NCBI RefSeq assembly: GCF_001975725.1
Contig: NZ_CP019434.1
Location: forward strand, 620,001 to 684,000
DNA length: 64,000 nucleotides
From: Acidihalobacter ferrooxydans
GTDB lineage: Bacteria > Pseudomonadota > Gammaproteobacteria > DSM-5130 > Acidihalobacteraceae
Direction: 5' to 3'
The position numbers and the translations under genes were made by a program. Below, in pieces: positions 42,247 to 51,644 of the stretch (within the stretch, counting starts at the first letter, position 1; each line of letters starts with the position of its first letter). A model generated the notes under the pieces. The model was not told the origin of the DNA. It searched no databases and saw only the letters and a program-made list of their open reading frames with translations.

Positions 42247-43308
42247 ATGATGCCCCGTGTGACTGAAAACCGGCAGCAGTTCGCCAGCGACAATCTGGCG
42301 GGTATGTGCCCCGAGTCCGCCTACTGGTTCAACCTGGCGAACGCCAGCGGCCATGTGCCCGCTTACGGCGACGACGAGTGGACGGAATCGGTCTGCCAGG
42401 CGATGCGCGAGTTATTCCACGCCGACTGCGATGTGTATTTCGTTTTCAACGGCACGGCGGCCAATTCGCTGGCTCTCGCAAGCCTGTGCCAGAGCTACCA
42501 CTCGGTGATTTGCAGTCACGTCGCGCATGTGGAGACCGACGAGTGCGGCGGGCCGGAATTTTTTTCCAACGGTTCCAAACTGCTGGTCGCCGAAACGGCG
42601 GATGGCGAGGACGCCGGCAAGCTCACACCCGAGGCTGTCGAGGCGCTGATTCTCAAGCGCAAGGATATCCATTATCCGAAACCCAAGGTGGTTACCCTGA
42701 CGCAGACGACGGAGCTGGGCACGGTCTATACCGTCGAGCAGGTGCGTGCTATCACGGATGCGGCCAAGGCGCACGGACTGCGCGTACATATGGATGGCGC
42801 GCGCTTCGCCAATGCCGTGGCCGCGCTGGGCTGCGATCCTGCGGACCTGACATGGCGGGCTGGCGTCGACGTCTTGTGCTTCGGGGGGACCAAGAACGGA
42901 CTGCCGGTGGGTGAGGCCGTGGTGTTCTTCGATCGCAAGCTCAGCGAAGACTTCGCCTACCGTGTCAAGCAGGCGGGCCAGCTGGCATCCAAAATGCGCT
43001 TCATATCCGCACCCTGGCTGGGTTTGCTGGAGGACGATACCTGGCTTGCCAACGCGCGCCACGCCAACGCGATGGCCAGGCGCCTCTACGAAAGACTGCA
43101 AGCGATCCCCGGCGTTGAGGCGCTGCGCGCGCCCGAGGCCAATGCGGTTTTCGCCTCGCTACCGCCGGGTACGGCTCAGCGTCTGCGCGAACAGGGCTGG
43201 AGCTTCTACGAGTTTATCGCCGGCGGTGGTTGTCGTTTCATGTGTGCCTGGGATACGCGGCCGGAATCCATCGACGCGTTTGCTGTGGCAATCGCGGCCG
43301 CCGTTTGA
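42247..43308 (+). CDS. ltaE: Low-specificity L-threonine aldolase (PLP)
   Basis: 353 residues. FASDNLAGMCPESAYWFNLAN, FVFNGTAANSLALASLCQSYH, AHVETDECGGPEFFSNGSKL, VHMDGARFANAVAALGC and the PLP-binding Lys in DVLCFGGTKNGLPVGEAVVFFD follow the beta-eliminating lyase/threonine aldolase fold. It cleaves threonine or allo-threonine to glycine and acetaldehyde. The ribosome site is weak; ATG 42247 is used, though ATG 42250 is equally possible. It is divergent from amtB. Confidence 0.9.
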   Translation: MMPRVTENRQQFASDNLAGMCPESAYWFNLANASGHVPAYGDDEWTESVCQAMRELFHADCDVYFVFNGTAANSLALASLCQSYHSVICSHVAHVETDECGGPEFFSNGSKLLVAETADGEDAGKLTPEAVEALILKRKDIHYPKPKVVTLTQTTELGTVYTVEQVRAITDAAKAHGLRVHMDGARFANAVAALGCDPADLTWRAGVDVLCFGGTKNGLPVGEAVVFFDRKLSEDFAYRVKQAGQLASKMRFISAPWLGLLEDDTWLANARHANAMARRLYERLQAIPGVEALRAPEANAVFASLPPGTAQRLREQGWSFYEFIAGGGCRFMCAWDTRPESIDAFAVAIAAAV

Positions 43309-43368
43309 CCGCCGCAAGAGGCGCTTCCTCTCGTCGACGCGATGTGGTCCTGGCGCTGCCGCAATATA

Positions 43369-43715
43369 GACCCTAAATCATCCATTAGCTGTTGTTGTCT
43401 ACGCATGCGGCTCGACAGGGCCTCAAAATCGGGCTCATGTGCTTATTGACGGTCTGTAAACGGCGTTTTGTCGCCTGATAATTCTTCTCTCGCGCTGGTC
43501 TGAGCGAAAGCAACAGTCTTGTTGGGAGAGACGCCCTTGCCTGATCTTTGAGTCTACAGATTGCATCTTCAGTCGAGCATAGCGAACGATGCCGCTCGCC
43601 CAGAGCCTTTCCTGTGGATACAACTACTTGTACGACCAGTAATCTCGCCTGATGGACTGCTCGCCTGATGGACTGCTCGCCTGGTGGACTGCTCGCCTGA
43701 TAGACCATCTGGGTT
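43369..43715 (+). repeat. Composite family A repeat, copy A5
   Basis: The left end ACCCTAAATCATCCATTAG is separated by about 150 bp of unrelated sequence from the family core (CCTTGCCTGATCTTTGAGTC, AGCATAGCGAACGATGCCGC), and the right end finishes GATAGACCATCTGGGTT. A second right-end-like motif, TTGTCGCCTGATAATTC, lies mid-way. Just inside the right end the terminal motif is tandemly amplified four times (43645-43708). It probably arose from one copy landing in another. It occupies most of the 520-bp gap after ltaE. Confidence 0.65.
43645..43708 (+). repeat. Four tandem 16-bp units inside repeat A5
   Basis: TCGCCTGATGGACTGC occurs as two exact copies, then TCGCCTGGTGGACTGC, then TCGCCTGATAGACCAT. 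The unit is the inner part of the family A right terminus (CGCCTAATGGATTATC in A4). Confidence 0.9.
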
Positions 43716-43831
43716 GCAAACCGCCCGGAGGTACTCCCTTCGTGCAAGCGGCCGAATTTCGCGTAGGCCGGTTGGCAGCGTTGGGTGAGGGTGGTGACAC
43801 CTGGAGCGTTACGGCCCGTTGGACGTGATGA

Positions 43832-44872
43832 TCAGGTCGTCGAACCGGCTATTTCCGAAGTGCGGTGAGTACGGCGTCGCGCGCCATGCTCTTTGATCAC
43901 GATGGTTGCTGTCATCCCCGCCGCCAGCACGATGTTGCGCGGAAGCGATGCCGCATCGATCTGGATGCGTACCGGGATGCGCTGCGCCAGGCGTACCCAG
44001 GTGAAGGTAGGCGTCACGTTGGCCAGGCCGTCACCGCCTGTCGTGCCGCCGCTGTTGGCGATGCCGCGGGCGATACCCGCCACCGTACCCTGCAGACGCG
44101 TGCCATCGAGCAAATGAATTTCGGCGCGCTGCCCGATCCGTATGTGTCCGATTTTGGTTTCTTCGAAATAGCCGGTCACCCAGAAATCATGGCTGTCGAT
44201 CAAGGCGATGGATACCACGCCGGCATGCGCATAATCACCGGCATAGGTGCGCAGATGTGTGACATAGCCATCTGCCGGGGCGCGCACAGTGGTTCGCCTG
44301 AGATTCAGTTTGGCTAAGGACAGCGCTGCCTGCGCCCGATCCAGAGCCGCTTGCGCCTGGGCGTGGGCGGCTTGCGCCTGAGCCTGGTGTGCCTGGGCCA
44401 CGCGCAGGGCGGCATGTGCCGCTTGCGCCCTGTAGCGCGCATCGGCCAGCTTCTGGCGCGATACCGCGTTCTGGCTGTGCTCCAGGCGTTCGGCGTCCCG
44501 CTTGCGCATGGCATAGCCGGCCTGGGCCTGGGCAATCGCCGCCGTGCTCTGCTCGACATTTGCGACGGCAGCCTGTAACGCAGCCTGCGCGGCGTCAAGA
44601 TTGGCCCTGGCTTGCTGAACGGCGATGGCGAAGCGAGCGGGATCGATGCGAAACAGCACCGCACCCTGATGCACAAATTCGTCATCCTTGACGTCGACCG
44701 CAACGATACGCCCGGATACGTCCGGTGCGATTTTCAGGACTTTGACATGGACGCGACCGTCGCGTGTCCATGGCGAGTTCATATAGCGTTGCCACAACAG
44801 GTAGGCCAGGGTGGCCGCGATGGCCACGACGATTAGCGTCAACGCGAGTCGGGTCGCTGAGGCAATACTCAT
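43832..44872 (-). CDS. HlyD-family membrane fusion protein, AaeA/EmrA-like
   Basis: 346 residues. One N-terminal membrane helix (ALTLIVVAIAATLAYLLWQR), the first biotinyl-lipoyl half (VKVLKIAPDVSGRIVAVDVKDDEFVHQGAVLFRIDP), a long Ala/Gln-rich coiled-coil hairpin (about 85-195), the second lipoyl half (TTVRAPADGYVTHLRTYAGDYA) and a beta-barrel (FWVTGYFEETKIGHIRIGQ). It bridges the inner-membrane FUSC pump to an outer-membrane channel. It is last in the marR-FUSC-DUF1656-HlyD operon, 9 bases after the DUF1656 gene. Confidence 0.9.
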   Translation of the reverse strand: MSIASATRLALTLIVVAIAATLAYLLWQRYMNSPWTRDGRVHVKVLKIAPDVSGRIVAVDVKDDEFVHQGAVLFRIDPARFAIAVQQARANLDAAQAALQAAVANVEQSTAAIAQAQAGYAMRKRDAERLEHSQNAVSRQKLADARYRAQAAHAALRVAQAHQAQAQAAHAQAQAALDRAQAALSLAKLNLRRTTVRAPADGYVTHLRTYAGDYAHAGVVSIALIDSHDFWVTGYFEETKIGHIRIGQRAEIHLLDGTRLQGTVAGIARGIANSGGTTGGDGLANVTPTFTWVRLAQRIPVRIQIDAASLPRNIVLAAGMTATIVIKEHGARRRTHRTSEIAGSTT

Positions 44873-44881
44873 GACGGTCGC

Positions 44882-45082
44882 TCAGTTCAAGGCCAGCAGG
44901 CCGAGTGTGCAGAAAAGGCACACGAACACGGCCAGGCGCAGCAGTGGCGGGTTCCAGATGTGCCGGTACAGTCCGAATCGCGCACTTAGGTGATCGACGC
45001 CCCATTGCAGCAGCAGACTGAACACAAAGACGAATAGCAGACTCGGCATCAGCGCGCCGAACACGGAGAGTTCACGCGGCAT
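44882..45082 (-). CDS. DUF1656 small membrane protein, AaeX-like
   Basis: 66 residues with two membrane helices (ALMPSLLFVFVFSLLLQWGV and LLRLAVFVCLFCTLGLLALN). DUF1656 proteins such as E. coli AaeX (67 residues) always accompany FUSC/HlyD aromatic-acid efflux genes; their function is unknown. It overlaps the end of the FUSC C-terminal frame by 11 bases. Confidence 0.88.
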   Translation of the reverse strand: MPRELSVFGALMPSLLFVFVFSLLLQWGVDHLSARFGLYRHIWNPPLLRLAVFVCLFCTLGLLALN

Positions 45083-45875
45083 ACGTCATTGACCTTGGTT
45101 GGGACTTACCGTGTGTGGGGTCGGCGCTGAGCACCGCGCGGGCATCAAGCAGGGCGAGGCGGATCAAATGCAGATGCGCTGTTTCAGGCGCATCGTGCGC
45201 CGTGGAGTCGAGCGCGGCGTTTATCGAGTTCAGCGCCTGGCGGTAATGTTGCGTGGAAGGGGTTGCGTAGACCGCAGCGACATCGTCCAGCACGCGTGCC
45301 GACAGCGGCGCGTCACTGACATGCGCCAGGTGCTGGCGCAGTTCGATCACGGCGCGGCCGATCTCCTGCATGCTCAGCGCACTGGCCAGCAGGTGGCGCG
45401 AGGCGCTGCTGCCCGGTGGGGTCAGGCCAGCGATCTGAAAAAGCACATCGCGACTGGCGCTCTCGAAGCGCCCGAGCAGACCGTCCAGTGACTCGTGGCA
45501 GGTGCGAACCACTTGCAGCCGTAACTTGCTGCGCAAACGGTTCTGCAGCCATCGGCTGCCATACACGCCTGCGAACAGGATGAAGCCCATCAATGCGCCG
45601 AGCAGGCCGAAGAACAGACCCAATGCTAAGTCGAAATACCCCACTGCGCTGAAATTCATCGCGTCGACCTGCATCAGCATGAGCGAGAGGAACACCATGA
45701 AGCCGGTTCCGATGCCCGACAGAGTCGGGCGCGTGTACAGATAAAATCCCACCAGGATGAACGGCAGCAGGCTCGCGGCCCACAATGTGAATCCATCCAT
45801 CTGCGGCAAAATCAGGAACTGCAGAAAGAAGGCGGACACGATGCCAGCCAGAGCGCCGAGAGCCATCTGCTTCAT
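45072..45875 (-). pseudogene. FUSC efflux protein, C-terminal part after a frameshift
   Basis: 267 residues starting at an ATG that overlaps the previous stop (ATGA). It opens in the middle of a membrane domain (MKQMALGALAGIVSAFFLQFLILPQMDGFTLWAASLLPFILVGFYL) and ends in a helical cytoplasmic domain. Intact FUSC/AaeB proteins are about 650-700 residues in one chain; the two parts here add to that. Upstream in this frame the coding similarity continues (AILSALLSSAPNPFAAM) back to a G-run, showing it was once fused. Confidence 0.85.
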
Positions 45876-47185
45876 TGCGGCGAATGGATTCGGCGCACTG
45901 GACAGCAGCGCCGAAAGAATCGCCCCAGCATCAACGCCCAGGCGCCGAAGGTCGCTGCGGTCAGGAACCAGAACACGCTCATCACGGCAATGACGGTCAT
46001 CGCGCGCACGGCAGCCAGGCCGGCACTGGCCAAATCGCTGTCGTGCGTGAAACGGTGCGGCGCTACATTCTCGTTCGTCGTTGGCGAGGCCAGACTGGAG
46101 TAGGCCTCGGCATAGTCACGCATTTCGCGCACGAAACGCGTCAGTAATTCCATGCCCGCGGCGTAATCCAGCCGCGCTTCATGCCCCTCAAGCCGTGTAT
46201 GTGCCGTATTCAGTGTGACCGGGAGATCGGCTTCCAGGGCACGCATTCGCTGCGCAAGAATACGTGCCCGCTCCCGTATCCGGTCTGCTGCGAGCGCGGC
46301 ATCAAGCCCCGCGGCGACCGGCTCGAACGCTGTGAGCAGCGCGTTGCGCACGGATACCCGAGGCGCGCTATCCAGCCGGTTCAGCAGATGCTGGAGCGAT
46401 TGGTAGGTTGTGGACGCGACCATGAAGGCGTGGTTAAGACGCCTAAGCCGCGGATTGCGCAGGCGTACGCCGGCATGCTCGAACACCACGGAACTGCGCA
46501 ATCCCTCTATCTGCACGACTTCGCGCACGATGCGCAGGTGCAAGGCCTCCAGCGTTGCCCGGTCATGCACGCCATCGACCGAGCCTGCCACGAATCCCAG
46601 AAACTCGGCAAACTGGCGCCGTAGCGTCTGGCTTAGCACATCGCTTAACCGTTGCGGGAATACCACATCGCTGAACACGCCCGCCACCAGCAGGCCGAGG
46701 AGCACTTCGCTGATGCGCATCGTGGCCGCTGTGAAACCCTGCTCGGGCGTTCCCATGATCGGCAAGGCCACCATGGCAGCGGTGTAACCCGCGAGTACGA
46801 ACGCATAGGACTTGAAATTACGGTACAGCGACGCCCCGGCGGCGCACAGACCGATCCACACCGCCATGGCAGCCAGGAACAGCACGTGTTGCTGCGGAAA
46901 CAGCGCGATCAGCAGCAAGCCTACCAGCGACCCCACGAGCGTGCCGATTGCGCGGTAGAAGGCTTTGCTCAGTACCATGCCGCTTTGCGGATGGATGACG
47001 ACGGCGACCGTCATCATCGTGATGGCGGGAAGTTCCAGCTGTAGATACATCGCCAGCCAGGCTGCCACCAGCATGGCCGCCGATGCCTTGACGGCGAACA
47101 ACCAATCGCGCCCGGCGCCACGCAGACCGTCGGTGATTCCGGCGCGCAGTTGCGCAGGCCATGTCGCAGTCAGGCCAGCGCTCAT
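45872..47185 (-). pseudogene. FUSC efflux protein (AaeB-like), N-terminal part, frameshifted
   Basis: 437 residues. The first membrane domain (WLFAVKASAAMLVAAWLAMYLQLELPAITMMTVAVVIHPQSGMVLSKAFYRAIGTLVGSLVG) and central cytoplasmic domain are normal. After TAATFGAWALMLG the frame turns into FFRRCCPVRRIHSPQ and stops, where an extra G in the GGGG run (45923-45926 on the plus strand) would restore ...MLGAILSALLSSAPNPFAAMKQMALGAL. AaeB-type pumps export hydroxylated aromatic acids. Whether the shift is a true mutation, an assembly error or a programmed event is open; the ATGA overlap could still allow two chains. Confidence 0.85.
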
Positions 47186-47715
47186 TCCGGCCTCCGCGCG
47201 GCATGCTGCTCCATATTTTCGAGCATACGTTTGAGCAAGTCTTCAAGCTGCGCAAGATCGTCGGTGCCGAAGCCATTCAGGTGCTGCTCCGATTCCGCTG
47301 AAATGACCGGCAGCAGTCGCTCGATCAGCGCCTCGCCCTGCGTGCTCAGTGAGAGTACGACCTTGCGGCGATCTTCGAGGCTGGGTACGCGATCGATCAG
47401 GCCGCGCTTGAAAAGCGCGTTACAGATGCGGGTCAGATTGGCCCCTTTCTCGCCGCTGGCCACGCTCAGTTCCGAGGGATTGATGCCATGGCCCGCGTTG
47501 CTGTACAGCATCATCAGGATGCCGTATTCGCTGTAGCACAGGCCGAACGGACGCAATTGCGCGTTGAGCATATCCTGCCCTTCGCTATGCACGTGCCGGA
47601 TCAGGCGGAGGATCAGCGCTGTCCGACGCGGGAACTCCGGAAATCGGGCCTGAGTCGCGTCGATGCGCTGCTCGATTGCCGCGAGACGCTCAAAAGTGGT
47701 GTGCTGCTCTGTCAT
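47182..47715 (-). CDS. MarR family regulator of the efflux operon
   Basis: 177 residues. The winged helix is LRPFGLCYSEYGILMMLYSNAGHGINPSELSVASGEKGANLTRICNALFKRGLIDRVPSLEDRRKVVLSLSTQGEALIERLLP, with the MarR wing motif D-R-R-K. It overlaps the FUSC start by 4 bases, so it controls its own operon, probably released by a phenolic or aromatic acid. A perfect palindrome lies 8 bases upstream of its start codon. Confidence 0.92.
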   Translation of the reverse strand: MTEQHTTFERLAAIEQRIDATQARFPEFPRRTALILRLIRHVHSEGQDMLNAQLRPFGLCYSEYGILMMLYSNAGHGINPSELSVASGEKGANLTRICNALFKRGLIDRVPSLEDRRKVVLSLSTQGEALIERLLPVISAESEQHLNGFGTDDLAQLEDLLKRMLENMEQHAARRPE

Positions 47716-47723
47716 GGCGGTTA

Positions 47724-47742
47724 GTTTATTTATAAAATAAAC
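47724..47742. promoter_or_regulatory. Palindromic MarR operator
   Basis: GTTTATTT-ATA-AAATAAAC is a perfect 8-bp inverted repeat with 3-base spacer in an AT-rich island, immediately before the marR start codon. Binding here would block the promoter or ribosome access, giving autorepression. Confidence 0.75.
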
Positions 47743-47908
47743 ATAAGTAAATTATTTCGTGGCGGCTCGATACGCCCGCGATGAGGATTCAGAGCGAGTG
47801 ATTCGATGACGGATTTTCCGCGAAAGCGGCATGGCGCGTAATGCCCCCTGAAAGGCGCCTGTGGATTTGATCGTGTAGATCTACTGCACAAAGCGCTGAG
47901 AGGCTTCC

Positions 47909-48000
47909 AAGCCGGATATTCCATCGGGCGAGGCGATGATTGCGCGGCGAGATGGATTCACATCGCTGCGAGTGTGCATGGATGGGGCGCACTACACCGG
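47909..48000 (-). repeat. Dispersed repeat family A, copy A7 (partial, reverse orientation)
   Basis: AAGCCGGATATTCCATCGGG, CGAGGCGATGATTGCGCGGC, and GATGGATTCACATCGCTGCG are the reverse complement of the family A right half (compare A4: TCGCTGTGAATCCAGC...GCGCAATCATCACTTCGCC). The other end is not identifiable. It occupies the gap between marR and the end of tatD. Confidence 0.6.
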
Positions 48001-48043
48001 CTGTTTCGCGTGTTGGTGCATCGGCCGGCCAGGCGTTCGCCTG

Positions 48044-48832
48044 TCAGAGTCGGTAGAACGCGCGCGCGGTGGCCGTTGTCTCTTTCGCTATGGCGCTGAC
48101 CGGCCGGTCGACCGCGGTGGCGATGGTTTGCAGAATGTGTGGCAGATACATCGGCTCGTTGCGCCGCGAGCGTGGCTTCGGGTGCAGGTCGCGGGGCAGC
48201 AGATAGGGCGCATCGGTCTCGATCATCAGGCGGTGTGGGGGGATGTGGTGGATGAACTCGCGCAGATGATGGCCGCGGCGTTCGTCGCAGATCCAGCCGG
48301 TAATGCCGATGTGCAGGTCGAGGTCGAGGTAGGCGAGCAGTTCGGCCTCGGTGCCTGTGAAGCAGTGCACGACGGCCTTGCCTATGCGGTGGCGGTAACG
48401 GCGCAGGATGGCGATGAAACGCTCGTGCGCCTCGCGCTCGTGCAGAAAGAGGGGCAGGCCCAGTTCGATGGCTAGTTCGAGTTGCCCTTCGAAGGCCTGT
48501 TCCTGGCGGTCGCGCGGTGAGTAGTCGCGGTTGAAGTCCAGCCCGGCCTCGCCGATGGCGCGCACCCTGGGATGTTCGACGGCGAGCCGGCGCAGGGCGT
48601 CTGCGGTGGCGGCATCCCAGGTAACCGCGCGGTGCGGATGCACGCCGACGGTCGCGTACAGGTGTTCGGGAAAGTGCTCGGCCAGTGCGACCGAGCGCTC
48701 ACTGTCTTCGAGGTCGGAGCCGGTGCAGAGCAGGCGCGTGACGCCGGCCTCGACGGCGCGCCTGAGCACGGCGTGTTCGTCCGCCCGGAAGGCGTCGTGG
48801 GCAAAGTTGAAGCAGATGTCGACGAGTTCCAT
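48044..48832 (-). CDS. tatD: TatD-family metal-dependent DNase
   Basis: 262 residues, very close to E. coli TatD: MELVDICFNFAHDAFRADE, ATVGVHPHRAVTWDAATADA, AIGEAGLDFNRDYSPRDRQEQAFEGQL, FLHEREAHERFIAILRRY, VHCFTGTEAELLAYL, IGITGWICDERRG and LMIETDAPYLLPRDLHPKPRSRRNEP carry the metal ligands His, Glu and Asp. It is a 3'-5' exonuclease of the amidohydrolase superfamily involved in DNA repair and degradation. ATG 48832 has GGAGG upstream; the frame also begins earlier with TTG but without reason to use it. Confidence 0.95.
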   Translation of the reverse strand: MELVDICFNFAHDAFRADEHAVLRRAVEAGVTRLLCTGSDLEDSERSVALAEHFPEHLYATVGVHPHRAVTWDAATADALRRLAVEHPRVRAIGEAGLDFNRDYSPRDRQEQAFEGQLELAIELGLPLFLHEREAHERFIAILRRYRHRIGKAVVHCFTGTEAELLAYLDLDLHIGITGWICDERRGHHLREFIHHIPPHRLMIETDAPYLLPRDLHPKPRSRRNEPMYLPHILQTIATAVDRPVSAIAKETTATARAFYRL

Positions 48833-48949
48833 AGGGGCCTCCAAAAACGGCAGGCACTATAGCAAACCGCCGCTGTCCATTGTCGCGGGGCAGGAACCCG
48901 GGTGTACCATGTGCGGTCTATTAACCCACCCCGAACAGGACGCGCAGGC

Positions 48950-51589
48950 ATGAAGGAAGCATCACCCCGCACCATCTATCTCAAGGATTACCGACCGCCG
49001 GCGTTTCTGATCGAGCGCACCGAGCTGCGCTTCGCGCTGGGCGAGGACTCCACGCAGGTCGAGAGTCGCCTGCGGTTGCGCCGCAATCCGGCTGCCGCGA
49101 CGCCCGCTGCGCCGCTGGTGCTCGACGGTGAGGATCTGGAACTGCTTTCGGTGCGTCTCGATGGGCGCGATCTGGCGCCCGGGGAATGGGTGCAGGACGC
49201 CGAATCGCTGACGCTGGCGAACGTGCCGGATGCGTTCGTGCTGGAGATCGTCAATCGCATCAAGCCGCAGGAGAACACGCGACTGGAGGGCTTGTACAAG
49301 TCCTCCGGCAATTTCTGCACGCAGTGCGAAGCCGAGGGCTTCCGTTGCATGACGTATTACATCGACCGGCCCGATGTGATGAGCGTGTTCACGACCACGG
49401 TGGTCGGCGAGCAGGCGCGTTACCCGGTGTTGCTCTCGAACGGCAATCCGGTGGAGAAGGGCGTGCTGGACGACGGACAGCATTTCGTCACCTGGCACGA
49501 TCCGCATCCCAAGCCGAGTTACCTGTTCGCGTTGGTCGCCGGCAATCTGAGCTGCCTCGAAGACAGCTACAAGACCGCATCCGGGCGCGAGGTGGCGCTG
49601 CGCATCTACGTCGAGCCGCACAACATCGACAAGTGCGACCACGCCATGGCCTCGCTGAAAAAAGCCATGCGTTGGGACGAGCAGCGCTTTGGGCTGGAAT
49701 ACGATCTGGACATCTTCATGATCGTCGCGGTCGACGACTTCAACATGGGAGCGATGGAGAACAAGGGTCTCAACGTGTTCAATTCCAAGCTGCTGCTGGC
49801 CCGCCCCGACACCGCCACCGATCTCGATTACGAGCGTATCGAAGGCGTCATCGCCCACGAGTATTTCCACAACTGGACCGGTAACCGCGTAACCTGCCGC
49901 GACTGGTTCCAGCTCTCGCTCAAGGAAGGGCTGACGGTGTTTCGCGACCAGAGTTTCACTGCCGAGGTCACGGCCGGCACGGTCAAGCGCATCGACGATG
50001 TGCGCATGCTGCGCAGTCGCCAGTTCGTCGAGGATGCCGGGCCGATGGCGCATCCGGTGCGCCCGCCGTCGTACATGGAGATCAACAACTTCTATACGGT
50101 GACGGTTTATGAAAAGGGCGCCGAGGTCGTGCGCATGTATGAAACCCTGCTCGGTCGCGAGGGTTTCCGCCGTGGCATGGACCTCTACTTCGAGCGCCAC
50201 GATGGCCATGCCGTCACCACCGACGACTTTCTCGCCGCGATGGCCGACGCCAACGGCGAGGATCTGAGCCAGTTCCAGCGCTGGTATGAGCAGGCCGGCA
50301 CCCCGCGGGTGACCGTCGAGGACGCCTGGGACGCAGCCAGCGGCCGCTACACGCTCACCCTGCGCCAGAGCTGCCCGGCCACGCCGGGGCAGCCCGAAAA
50401 GCGCCCGTTCCTGATTCCTGTTGCCGTCGGTCTGCTCGACGCGCAGGGGCGGGACATGCCGCTGCGTCTCGCCGCAGAGGCGCAGGCGGCGGGCACCACG
50501 CGCGTGCTGCGCCTGACCGAAGCCGAGCAGCAGTGGGTGTTCGAGGGCCTGGTCGAGCGGCCACTGCCGTCGCTCAATCGCGGCTTCTCCGCGCCGGTGC
50601 GGGTGAGCTATCCGTATACCGAAACGCAGCTCGCATTTCTCGCCGCGCATGACGCCGACGCCTTCAACCGCTGGGATGCCGGCGAACAGCTGGCGACGCG
50701 CGTGCTGCTCGGCCTGATCGCCGACATCCAGGCCGGGCGCGAACCGGCGCTGCCGGAGCGCTTCCTCACCGCGTTCGCCGCCGTGCTCACCGATGCCGGG
50801 CTGGAAGCCGCGGTGAAGGCGGAAATGCTCATGTTGCCGAGCGAAAACTGGCTGGCCGAGCAGATGGACGTGATCGACCCCGATGCCATCCACGCCGCGC
50901 GCAGCTATGCCCGTCGTGCCCTGGCGGGCGAACTGGAGGCTCAGTGGCTGGGGCTCTATCACACCCACGAGGTGAGCGGTGAGTATCGCTTCGACCCCCG
51001 CGACGCCGGCCGGCGGCGGCTGCGCAATCTGGCGCTCAGCTATCTGGCCGCGCTGGACGGCAAACCGATGCGGCAGTTGGCGGCGAGCCAGTTCGAGCAG
51101 GCCGACAACATGACCGACAGCCTTGGTGCGCTGGCCGCGCTGATGCTGATCGACGGAGCTGAGCGCGAACAGGCGCTGGCCACCTTCTACGACCACTGGC
51201 GCAACGATCCGCTGGTGCTCGACAAGTGGTTCGCGCTACAGGCCAGCGCGCAGCGCCCGGATACACTGGCGCGGGTCGAGCAGCTCATGCAGAACCCCGC
51301 ATTCTCGATCCGCACGCCCAACCGCGTGTACTCATTGATCGGCGCCTTCGCCGGCAACCCGACGGGGTTCCACGCCGCCGACGGCTCCGGCTACCGTTTT
51401 ATCGGCGCGCAGGTCGAGACGCTGAACGCGCTCAATCCTCAGGTCGCGGCGCGCATGGTCGGCGTGTTCACCCGCTGGCGGCGTTACGACGCCGGTCGCC
51501 AGGCGCAGATGCGCGCCGAACTGGAGCGGTTGCAGGGCCTGGATCTGTCGCGCGACGTGTACGAAATCGTCAGCAAGAGCCTACAGTAG
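48950..51589 (+). CDS. pepN: Aminopeptidase N (M1 metallopeptidase)
   Basis: 879 residues, matching E. coli PepN (870). The GAMEN exopeptidase motif is in DFNMGAMENKGLNVFNSKLL; the zinc site is VIAHEYFHNWTGNRVTCRDWFQLSLKEGLTVFRDQ (HExxH plus downstream Glu); the transition-state Tyr lies in NNFYTVTVYEKGAEVVRMYE. It removes N-terminal residues from cytoplasmic peptides. AGGA precedes the ATG; the frame opens 16 codons earlier without family similarity. The long antisense frame here is an artefact of GC-rich codon use. Confidence 0.96.
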   Translation: MKEASPRTIYLKDYRPPAFLIERTELRFALGEDSTQVESRLRLRRNPAAATPAAPLVLDGEDLELLSVRLDGRDLAPGEWVQDAESLTLANVPDAFVLEIVNRIKPQENTRLEGLYKSSGNFCTQCEAEGFRCMTYYIDRPDVMSVFTTTVVGEQARYPVLLSNGNPVEKGVLDDGQHFVTWHDPHPKPSYLFALVAGNLSCLEDSYKTASGREVALRIYVEPHNIDKCDHAMASLKKAMRWDEQRFGLEYDLDIFMIVAVDDFNMGAMENKGLNVFNSKLLLARPDTATDLDYERIEGVIAHEYFHNWTGNRVTCRDWFQLSLKEGLTVFRDQSFTAEVTAGTVKRIDDVRMLRSRQFVEDAGPMAHPVRPPSYMEINNFYTVTVYEKGAEVVRMYETLLGREGFRRGMDLYFERHDGHAVTTDDFLAAMADANGEDLSQFQRWYEQAGTPRVTVEDAWDAASGRYTLTLRQSCPATPGQPEKRPFLIPVAVGLLDAQGRDMPLRLAAEAQAAGTTRVLRLTEAEQQWVFEGLVERPLPSLNRGFSAPVRVSYPYTETQLAFLAAHDADAFNRWDAGEQLATRVLLGLIADIQAGREPALPERFLTAFAAVLTDAGLEAAVKAEMLMLPSENWLAEQMDVIDPDAIHAARSYARRALAGELEAQWLGLYHTHEVSGEYRFDPRDAGRRRLRNLALSYLAALDGKPMRQLAASQFEQADNMTDSLGALAALMLIDGAEREQALATFYDHWRNDPLVLDKWFALQASAQRPDTLARVEQLMQNPAFSIRTPNRVYSLIGAFAGNPTGFHAADGSGYRFIGAQVETLNALNPQVAARMVGVFTRWRRYDAGRQAQMRAELERLQGLDLSRDVYEIVSKSLQ

Positions 51590-51644
51590 GCTTCGGCATG
51601 AGGTACGGCGGGAGGCGATAGCCTCCCCGCCGCCGTATCGGGTG

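Noticed and set aside
43645-43708. Short CRISPR array
   Set aside because: Units are contiguous 16-bp tandem repeats with no spacers and derive from a repeat terminus; no cas genes are near.
43385-43747. A 120-codon minus-strand frame over repeat A5
   Set aside because: Composed of repeat and tandem units; no conservation of the frame among copies.
48962-51196. A 744-codon open frame antisense to pepN
   Set aside because: The same artefact: pepN on the plus strand has all catalytic motifs, and the antisense product resembles nothing.
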